Position numbers and translations under genes: made by a program. A stretch of DNA of 11,337 bases from DATJBC01 sp035515515 (lineage in GTDB: Bacteria; Actinomycetota; Acidimicrobiia; Acidimicrobiales; UBA8190): the NCBI GenBank assembly GCA_035515515.1, contig DATJBC010000192.1:1-11337 (forward strand). Reading direction: 5' to 3'. The notes under the pieces were generated by a model, which did no database searches, was not told the origin of the DNA, and was given only the letters and a program-made list of their open reading frames with translations. Shown in pieces: positions 6,230 to 11,337 of the stretch (position 1 is its first letter; every line of letters begins with the position of its first letter).

Positions 6230-7231
6230 TCAGGGGCCGATCTCGACCGGGGTGCCCGGGACGACCTGGGTGGCCACGGTGGTGATGGCCGTGTTGGGCA
6301 GGCGCACGCACCCGTGACTGGCGTAGCTGCCGATCACCCACGGCTGGTCGGTCCCGTGGATGCCCACCTGCCCCGGTCCTCCCTCGAAGTTGAAGTAGGT
6401 GTTCGAGAAGGCCGAGGTGCCGAGCGCCCAGGGCCCGTAGGGGCCGCCAGGGTCGGTGAGCTTCACGATGTAGGCCACGAAGAACGAGCCGGTGGGCGTG
6501 GGCGAGGAGGGCGCCCCGGGCGCGATGGGCGTGGTGAACACCGGGGCGTTGTCGTGGAACAGCGTGAGCCGGCGCGCCGAGAGGCTCACCACGATGTGGT
6601 CGGGCACGAACGAGAAGGTGACGTCGGCGGCCGGGACCCACGCCGTGGCGCCGTTGGGCCGCATGGGCACGTACGCCTGGACCCACCCCGGCTGGTAGCC
6701 GGTGACCAGGAGCACGAGGGGCGCACCCAGGTAGTTGGGATTGGGGAGGGTGTGGGCCGGCGCGGGCGCACCGGGGGCGGCGTAGAGCGGGAGCGTCTTC
6801 ACGATGGCGGTGGCGGCCACCGAGGGGTCGGTGATGTTCGAGGGCGCGCCGTTGGCCACCGGCGGGACGAGCGAGCCGGCCCACGCCGGCGTCCCGGCGG
6901 CGGCCACGTCGGCGGCCGCCGTGGTGCTGGGCGCGGGTGGGATGACGACGGGGGGCAGCGCCGCCGCGGGCGTGGCGCCCGCGCGGTGGGCCTCGGCGTG
7001 GTGGGCCGAGGCGCCGGCGGGCGCCGGGGCCCCCGCCATGCCCAGGGCGACCACGGTGCTGCCCACGGCGATGCACGCCAGCGCCACCACCAGGACGAGC
7101 GAGCTGTTGCCCCCGGTGGGGCGGCGCCGGACACGGCGCGCCGGCGCGAGCCGACCAGGGTGGTCCCCGGGCGCCGGGTGCGGGCGCCGCTCCCCCCTGG
7201 TGGGCGTGGACTCCTCGTAGTGCCACCCCAT
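6230..7231 (-). CDS. Membrane-anchored L,D-transpeptidase (YkuD family)
   Basis: A 333-residue cell-wall enzyme. YkuD-family L,D-transpeptidases form 3-3 peptidoglycan cross-links or related bonds outside the membrane. The first 40 residues are basic and cytoplasmic. They are followed by one membrane segment (about 43-66) that acts as an uncleaved anchor or signal, then a Pro/Ala-rich linker (about 67-135). A probable SH3-like wall-binding region follows (about 141-205, with GYQPGWVQAYVPMRPNG). The catalytic domain fills about 211-333 and carries GIHGTDQP (His292) and SHGCVRLPN (His306, Cys308, Arg310), the complete active-site signature. The ATG start has no ribosome site but has a promoter-like TACGCT seven bases upstream. 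It follows the barrel-protein operon by 55 bases and may be a separate transcription unit. Confidence 0.93.
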   Translation of the reverse strand: MGWHYEESTPTRGERRPHPAPGDHPGRLAPARRVRRRPTGGNSSLVLVVALACIAVGSTVVALGMAGAPAPAGASAHHAEAHRAGATPAAALPPVVIPPAPSTTAAADVAAAGTPAWAGSLVPPVANGAPSNITDPSVAATAIVKTLPLYAAPGAPAPAHTLPNPNYLGAPLVLLVTGYQPGWVQAYVPMRPNGATAWVPAADVTFSFVPDHIVVSLSARRLTLFHDNAPVFTTPIAPGAPSSPTPTGSFFVAYIVKLTDPGGPYGPWALGTSAFSNTYFNFEGGPGQVGIHGTDQPWVIGSYASHGCVRLPNTAITTVATQVVPGTPVEIGP

Positions 7232-7244
7232 TACGGCCAGCGTA
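7229..7244 (-). promoter_or_regulatory. Candidate -10 element and leaderless start of the L,D-transpeptidase gene
   Basis: On the minus strand TACGCT (7244-7239) fits TAnnnT and is followed by seven bases and then ATG (7231-7229). No Shine-Dalgarno sequence lies before the ATG. No good -35 hexamer is found 16-18 bases upstream. The geometry fits a leaderless transcript that starts at the ATG. Confidence 0.45.
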
Positions 7245-7286
7245 CCGGCCCCCTCCGCACACGACCTGGCGGCCCGACGGCCGGGG

Positions 7287-7982
7287 TCAGGGGCCGAGGG
7301 CGTCGATCTCGTAGAAGACGTGGGCGGAGCGCACCACCACGCCGTCGCGCCAGCCGTCCCAGCCCGCCCGCTCGGCCGCGGCCAGCTCGGACGGCCCGTC
7401 CCGGTACGCCTCGAGCTGGGCGAGCTCCGCGAAGCCCTGCTCCCACAGGTGCGTCCACCGGGGCGGGCCCGTGATGGGCGTGACCCCGTCGAACCACGCC
7501 GATCCCAGGGTGTTGGCGCCCACCACCGACACCGTCATGGTGGGGACGGCTTCCGGGACCGCCTCGAGGTGCGCGCACATGGCGCGCAGCTCCGCCGGGG
7601 AGGCCTCGCGGTCGACGCGCAGGAGGACAACCCGGCGCACGCCGGTCGTCATCTTGTAGCGCGGCTCGTCGCACACGTAGCCGACCAGTCCGGCACCGAG
7701 GGTGTCGTCGGCCACGATGCGCTCGGGGCTGTCCGACAGGACGTGCCGGTCGATCACCGCCGCGTGGTACGGGTGCACCATGTAACGCCGGTACGCCTCG
7801 GGCGAGGCGTAAGCGTGCTCCCACACGACGCGCACCGGCGCATCGGAGCGGTTGGCGCCCACGGCGGAGTCGAGCACCTCGGGGATGTAGCGCCCGCTGT
7901 CGCGACAGGCCCGCGCCAGCGTGCGGACGTCCTCGGGCGACGCGTCGGGGGGCACGGCGTAGAGCTCGAAGCGCCGGAGCAC
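7287..7982 (-). CDS. Two-domain dimeric alpha/beta-barrel (Dabb/EthD-like) protein
   Basis: A 231-residue protein that reads as two ferredoxin-like repeats. The first half (about 1-95) has a strand (RRFELYAV), a helix, then VRVVWEHAYASPEAYRRYMVH (50-70 in outline) and HAAVIDRHVL, the pattern of Dabb stress-responsive barrels. The second half (about 115-228) repeats it: RRVVLLRVD, ASPAELRAMCAHLEAV, then WTHLWEQGFAELAQLEAYRDG and a last strand VRSAHVFYEID. In family members the barrel forms between two such domains, so one chain could form a complete barrel. No metal- or heme-binding residues are obvious. The GTG start lacks a ribosome site and lies 12 bases after the stop of the NIPSNAP-like gene, so it is the last gene of the coupled cluster. 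The biochemical role is unknown. Confidence 0.75.
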   Translation of the reverse strand: MLRRFELYAVPPDASPEDVRTLARACRDSGRYIPEVLDSAVGANRSDAPVRVVWEHAYASPEAYRRYMVHPYHAAVIDRHVLSDSPERIVADDTLGAGLVGYVCDEPRYKMTTGVRRVVLLRVDREASPAELRAMCAHLEAVPEAVPTMTVSVVGANTLGSAWFDGVTPITGPPRWTHLWEQGFAELAQLEAYRDGPSELAAAERAGWDGWRDGVVVRSAHVFYEIDALGP

Positions 7983-7994
7983 GGGAGACCGTGC

Positions 7995-8327
7995 CTAGCC
8001 CGGGGCCGTCGGCGCGCCGCGCAGGTCGAGGGGCGTGTAGAAGCGCCTCGTGCCGCCCAGGCGCAGGGCGGCGGCCCGGCTGGCGAGCTCGTGCCAGCGA
8101 GGGTCGAGGACGAGGCGCATGCGGATCTCGTTCCACGCCGGGTAGCCCTCGCACCCCCACACCACCTGGACGCCCACGGGCGCGCCGATCTCCGCGGACG
8201 TGGCCGCGCACGACACGAGCGACGCCCCGGCGTCGGTCATGACCGTGACGCCCAGGGTCCCCACGAGCGCCAGGTAGTCGCCGGCCCGGCCGGGGTCGAC
8301 CTCGACGGTGTCGACGACGTGGAGCAC
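7995..8327 (-). CDS. Small NIPSNAP-like dimeric alpha/beta-barrel protein
   Basis: A 110-residue protein with an alpha+beta barrel pattern. It has a first strand (VLHVVDTVEVD), a helix starting PGRAGDYLALV, a middle strand (VGVQVVWGCEGY), a helix (PAWNEIRMRLVLDPRWHELA, about 63-82) and an RRFYTPLDL end. The Trp-containing strand followed by a helix with DPRW is reminiscent of NIPSNAP-type domains, but the family call is tentative. I place the start at GTG 8327, one base after the stop of the ThuA-like gene. A longer reading to 8363 would overlap that gene by 35 bases and add residues with no strand pattern. Translation is probably coupled to the upstream gene. Function is unknown. Confidence 0.7.
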   Translation of the reverse strand: MLHVVDTVEVDPGRAGDYLALVGTLGVTVMTDAGASLVSCAATSAEIGAPVGVQVVWGCEGYPAWNEIRMRLVLDPRWHELASRAAALRLGGTRRFYTPLDLRGAPTAPG

Positions 8328-8328
8328 G

Positions 8329-9009
8329 TCAGGGCTCGGTGCCCAGGACCCAGCGCAGGCCACCCTGCAGGTGGCGCAGGTAGCCGGGGGTCTCCCACGC
8401 CCCGGGGAAGTGCCCCAGCGAGCTGTAGAAGACGCGCCCCTCGCCCTCGGCGAAGGACCACGCCAGCGGCAGCCCGCAGGCGGGCACGCGTGCCCCGGGG
8501 ACGCTCATGTCGAGCTGGCCCTCGGCCACCCGCAACAGGACGCGGGCGTCGGGTCGCAGGTCGGCGAAGAGGTAGACCTCGTCGTGCCACTGCCACACCG
8601 AGCCCAGGTGCCGGGTGCTGGGGTGGTCGCGGTCCACCACGTCGATGTCGAAGGTGGCCGTCCACGGGTGGCCGTCGAAGCGCGCCCCCAGGAGCCGGCC
8701 GTAGTCGTCCCACGCCCGGCAGGCGTCGGTGGCGGCGTGCACGCCCAGGATCCCCAGGCGCCCCGAGCGCACCCCGTCGCTGATCGCCGCGCGCTGGGAC
8801 GGCGACCACGGGGTCTCGCCGATGGTGAACAGGGCGAGGACCCCGCCGGCCCCCAGTGCCTCCGCCGCGATGGCGCCCACCGGGGCGGCACGGGGCTCGA
8901 GCGACTCGAGGAGGGCGAGCTCGGCGAGGGCCGTGGCCGCCTGGGGCAGCACCCCGTGGACCCCGGCGGGCCCGTCGGGGTAGGGCGCCACGTCGGTGAC
9001 GATGTACAT
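8329..9009 (-). CDS. ThuA-domain protein (class I glutamine amidotransferase-like fold)
   Basis: A 226-residue protein with the ThuA pattern. GVLALFTIGETPWSPSQ (56-72) and GRLGILGVHAATDA (83-96) form the central strands, followed by YGRLLGARFDGHPW (103-116). Then come a DHPSTRHL element, the conserved DEVYLF (143-148), and PLAWSFAEGEGRVFYSSLGH (181-200) before the final helix. ThuA proteins were first tied to trehalose use. Most have lost the amidotransferase Cys and are thought to act on sugars or related compounds; here too the nucleophile-elbow Cys is not seen. The ATG at 9009 has a GGAG four bases upstream; a GTG at 9024 would add five residues. It follows the SDR gene by 26 bases and is followed by the NIPSNAP-like gene after one base. 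Its role in this non-sugar neighbourhood is unclear. Confidence 0.82.
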   Translation of the reverse strand: MYIVTDVAPYPDGPAGVHGVLPQAATALAELALLESLEPRAAPVGAIAAEALGAGGVLALFTIGETPWSPSQRAAISDGVRSGRLGILGVHAATDACRAWDDYGRLLGARFDGHPWTATFDIDVVDRDHPSTRHLGSVWQWHDEVYLFADLRPDARVLLRVAEGQLDMSVPGARVPACGLPLAWSFAEGEGRVFYSSLGHFPGAWETPGYLRHLQGGLRWVLGTEP

Positions 9010-9035
9010 CGTGCTCCGGGCCACGGTGCCCCCCG

Positions 9036-9821
9036 TCAGGCGGTGATGCCGCCGTCCACGGCCAGCACCGACCCCGTGGTGTAGGCCGACTCGTCGGAGG
9101 CCAGGAAGGCGATGGCCGCGGCGACCTGGTCGGGGGTGCAGAAGCCCATCCGGCTCGTGATCCGGTAGATGTGCTTGCGGTCGCCGCCCTCGGGCAGCTG
9201 GAAGCTGGCGATGAGCGGGGTGTCCACGCCGCCGGGCGCCACGGCGTTCACGCGCACGCCGCGGTCGGCGTACTCGACGGCGAGCGCCTTGGTGAACATC
9301 ACCACGCCGCCCTTGGACGCGCAGTAGGCGGCCGAGTACGCCGCGCCCATGAGCCCCGAGGTGGAGGCCACGTTGACGATGTTGCCCCCCTCCGCCTCGA
9401 GCAGGTGCGGGAGCGTGGCCTTGGACATGATGAAGGTCCCCGTGAGGTTCACGGCCAGGATCCGCTCCCAGGTGGCGAGGGGCATCTCCGTGGTGTGGGC
9501 GAACGTCCCGATGCCCGCCACGTTGCACAGGACGTCGGGGCGGCCCAGCGCCGAGGCGATCTCGCCCACCGTCTCGTTCACCTGGCCCTCGTCGGTGACG
9601 TCGCAGTGGTAGGCGACGGCCTTGGCGCCCAGCACCGCCAGGGCCTCGACCGTCTCCTCGAGGTGCTCGGCCACCACGTCGAGGCAGGCCACCGAGGCAC
9701 CCTCGGCCGCCAGGCGGATGGCCGTGGAGCGCCCGATGCCCGACCCGGCACCGGTGACGATGGCCGTCCTGCCCACGAAGCGCTGGGCCGGCGGCGTGCG
9801 CAGTCCTTGGTCGGGGCTCAC
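9036..9821 (-). CDS. Classical SDR-family NAD(P)-dependent oxidoreductase
   Basis: A 261-residue classical short-chain dehydrogenase/reductase, full length. The cofactor motif is TGAGSGIG (23-30). Asp48 at the end of the second strand (ACLDVV) favours NAD(H) over NADP(H). Asp74 (CDVTD) and NVAG (100-103, in place of NNAG) follow. The catalytic set is Asn125 (LAVNLTG), Ser153, Tyr166 and Lys170 (YCASK). VRVNAVAPGGVDTP (189-202) and the C-terminal TGSVLAVDGG are standard. The GTG start is set by AGAGGAGG (9827-9834), five bases upstream, and overlaps the stop of the preceding gene as GTGA (9818-9821). In the operon it would oxidise a hydroxyl or reduce a ketone, perhaps on a CoA-bound intermediate; that is inferred from the acyl-CoA synthetase upstream. 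Confidence 0.93.
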   Translation of the reverse strand: MSPDQGLRTPPAQRFVGRTAIVTGAGSGIGRSTAIRLAAEGASVACLDVVAEHLEETVEALAVLGAKAVAYHCDVTDEGQVNETVGEIASALGRPDVLCNVAGIGTFAHTTEMPLATWERILAVNLTGTFIMSKATLPHLLEAEGGNIVNVASTSGLMGAAYSAAYCASKGGVVMFTKALAVEYADRGVRVNAVAPGGVDTPLIASFQLPEGGDRKHIYRITSRMGFCTPDQVAAAIAFLASDESAYTTGSVLAVDGGITA

Positions 9822-10702
9822 GACGACCTCCTCTGGCCTTGGTCCGGCCACAGCGCATCCGTATAGGTGTCGGTGCCGGGGATGGTGGGGACGAAGGGCA
9901 TGGCCGTGACCACCTGCGCCCGACCCGAGGCCTCGAGCGCCCGGCTGTGGGCGCGCACGGTGTCCCAGGCGCCCTGGGGCGCGGTGTCCAGGAACCACAA
10001 CGTCAGCTGGCGGCGGTCGTCGGCCTCGCTGCGGGGCACGTCGCCCGGCGCGTCGATGAGCAGCGGCAGCGGGTCGGCCGCCACCACCAGCCGCACCGGC
10101 GACCCCGCCAACAGCGAAGGCAGGTGCTCGCGGACCATCCAGGTGGCGAACTCGTCGGGGTCGGTGCCGTCGGCGCGGTCGTGGAACACCGCCACCAGGC
10201 CGGCCGACGGGTGGTCGAGGGCGAGCTCGGCGGGGAGGCCGTCGGCGTCGCGCGGGCACTCCCAGGCGTAGCGGTACAGCAGCGTGTGGACGTGGTCGCG
10301 CTCGGCGAACATCCGCCCCGCCTTGTGTAGCGCCTTCACCTGGTCGACGGCCCAGCGGTTCCAGACGTCGTGGTAGCCGTCGAGCACCCAGTAGACGGCC
10401 AGGTACGAGCCCCGCCCGGGCTCCTGGGTGACGGGGGACGAGTCGGGCTCGCGCATGGCCTTGAGATCGGCGGTGGCGACGAAGCGCTTCCCCGCGAAGT
10501 TGTAGGGGCCGATCATGCAACCCGAGTAGAAGTGGTCGCGCTCGTACCACCGGTTGTAGGCGACCTCGTTCCCCCGGTGCGGCTCCACCAGGGTGAACAG
10601 CATCGACCCGAGCTTGATGGGCTCGGCGCCGGCCACGATGGTGTGCTGGCGGGGAGGGCGCGCCTGTTTGGCCTCGGTCCCGGCGGCCTCGGTCTCGGTC
10701 AT
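9818..10702 (-). CDS. Two-domain EthD/Dabb-like protein
   Basis: A 294-residue protein of an uncharacterised actinobacterial type with two apparent ferredoxin-like halves. The first (about 30-145) has GSMLFTLVEPHRG and a helix YNRWYERDHFYSGCMIGPYN (49-68), a pattern like the RWYDxxHxP helix of EthD-like proteins, then SYLAVYWVLDGYHDVWNRW (99-117). The second (about 167-272) has GLVAVFHDRADG, DPDEFATWMVREHLPSLL (181-198), again an EthD-like His-Leu-Pro, and RQLTLWFLDT. The first 25 residues look disordered. The ATG overlaps the acyl-CoA synthetase stop (ATGA, 10699-10702), and an AAAGGAG lies about 11 bases upstream, so coupled re-initiation is likely. The stop overlaps the SDR start. It may act as a small-molecule enzyme or ligand-binding partner of the SDR and ligase; no substrate can be named. 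Confidence 0.75.
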   Translation of the reverse strand: MTETEAAGTEAKQARPPRQHTIVAGAEPIKLGSMLFTLVEPHRGNEVAYNRWYERDHFYSGCMIGPYNFAGKRFVATADLKAMREPDSSPVTQEPGRGSYLAVYWVLDGYHDVWNRWAVDQVKALHKAGRMFAERDHVHTLLYRYAWECPRDADGLPAELALDHPSAGLVAVFHDRADGTDPDEFATWMVREHLPSLLAGSPVRLVVAADPLPLLIDAPGDVPRSEADDRRQLTLWFLDTAPQGAWDTVRAHSRALEASGRAQVVTAMPFVPTIPGTDTYTDALWPDQGQRRSS

Positions 10703-11337
10703 GTGGTCACCCGCTCCTTTGCTGGTCGTGGGGTCGGTGCACGCCCGGCGGCCTCGGCGGCTGCCGCGGCCAGGGCGCGCTTGTCGATCTTGGCCATGGC
10801 GGTGAGCGGCAGCTCGTCCACCACGCACAGGCGGTCGGGCGCCTTGTAGTCGGCCAGGCGGGCCCGGCAGGCCGTCACCACCGTGTCGAGATCCACCGCG
10901 GCGCCCGGCGCCAGGGTCACGAAGGCCACGCCGATCTCGCCCAGCACCGGGTCGGGGGTGCCGACCACGGCGACCTGGGCGACACCGGGCACCTCGCCCA
11001 GCACCGCCTCGACCTCGGCCGGGTACACGTTGTAGCCGCCGCGGATGTACATCTCCGAGCGCCGTCCGGCCAGGCGCAGGTTGCCGTCCTCCCCCAGCGC
11101 GCCGAGGTCCCCGGTGGTGACCCAGCCCGCGGCGTCGAGGACCGACGCCGTGGCGCCGGCGTCGAGCAGCTGGCCGGCGCCAAGGTCGCCGACGTACCCG
11201 CGCATGGCCGCCGCCGAACGCAACCGGACGCGGCCCACGACACCGGGCCCGACCGGCGCGCCGTCGTCTCCCACCACCTCCAGCACGACCCCGGGGACCG
11301 GGCGCCCCCCGGTGGTGGCCACCACCTCCACGTCGTC
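10699..11337 (-). CDS. Acyl-CoA synthetase (AMP-binding, ANL superfamily), C-terminal part
   Basis: The visible 212 residues are the C-terminal part of an adenylate-forming acid-CoA ligase; the N-terminal part lies beyond the right edge. The sequence contains GWVTTGDLG (Asp77 of the visible part), the ATP-binding aspartate region. The hinge and A8 motif follow (GRRSEMYIRGGYNVYPAEVE, about 91-110), then the small C-terminal domain with VAVVGTPDPVLGE and RLADYKAPDRL. The catalytic lysine is Lys183 in LPLTAMAKIDKR. The glycine usually found before this lysine (xGK) is Ala here. Such enzymes activate a carboxylic acid to acyl-AMP and then acyl-CoA, and here would supply the substrate for the downstream operon. 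The acid cannot be predicted because the binding pocket is mostly outside the window. The stop overlaps the next gene by four bases. Confidence 0.92.
   Translation of the reverse strand, partial: DDVEVVATTGGRPVPGVVLEVVGDDGAPVGPGVVGRVRLRSAAAMRGYVGDLGAGQLLDAGATASVLDAAGWVTTGDLGALGEDGNLRLAGRRSEMYIRGGYNVYPAEVEAVLGEVPGVAQVAVVGTPDPVLGEIGVAFVTLAPGAAVDLDTVVTACRARLADYKAPDRLCVVDELPLTAMAKIDKRALAAAAAEAAGRAPTPRPAKERVTT

Noticed and set aside
7232..7286. CCCG...CGGG hairpin between the Dabb-like and L,D-transpeptidase genes as a terminator
   Set aside because: The stem is only four base pairs and has no T tract; such pairs arise readily in this composition.
5924..7474. 516-codon plus-strand open frame opposite the L,D-transpeptidase gene
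   Set aside because: Low-complexity Gly/Arg/His composition; the opposite strand carries the full YkuD signature.

Overview
The window is about 11.3 kb of very GC-rich, almost fully coding DNA with GC-ending codons, many GTG starts and ATGA/GTGA gene overlaps. A mycothiol-dependent-enzyme-fold protein, an anchored L,D-transpeptidase and TAnnnT-type leaderless starts point to an actinobacterium. The enzyme mix (subfamily-I-like haloalkane dehalogenase, ThuA, many small alpha/beta-barrel proteins) suggests, by inference only, the Acidimicrobiia or a relative.

Layout, left to right. Positions 1-159 hold no gene I can support. Positions 160-919 carry two small minus-strand genes: a SnoaL/NTF2-like protein and, upstream of it, a 100-residue dimeric alpha/beta-barrel-like protein. 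A GC-rich gap of about 395 bp separates them from a divergent plus-strand block: an ECF sigma factor, a DinB/maleylpyruvate-isomerase-fold protein overlapping it by ATGA, a second SnoaL-like protein and a haloalkane dehalogenase (1315-4349). The second gene could be the sigma factor's partner and the last two its output; that is inference from gene order.

Everything from 4382 to the right edge is on the minus strand. Reading in the direction of transcription, the window enters inside an acyl-CoA synthetase (cut by the edge). There follow a two-domain EthD-like protein, a classical SDR dehydrogenase, a ThuA-domain protein, a small NIPSNAP-like protein and a duplicated Dabb-like protein. Junctions are 4-base overlaps or gaps of about 1-26 bases, so this looks like one operon. 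It resembles catabolic clusters for CoA-activated acids, but the substrate cannot be read from the sequence. Then come a membrane-anchored L,D-transpeptidase, an SRPBCC protein, an alpha/beta hydrolase and a PaaI-type thioesterase.

Two themes stand out. Three genes (sigma factor, L,D-transpeptidase, alpha/beta hydrolase) show the same TAnnnT, 7-base spacer, start-codon arrangement with no Shine-Dalgarno sequence, which looks like leaderless transcription and moves two of the starts. Also, small alpha+beta barrel and cone-fold proteins are unusually dense: four ferredoxin-like/barrel proteins, two SnoaL-like and one SRPBCC. No RNA gene, CRISPR array, insertion sequence or attachment site was seen.
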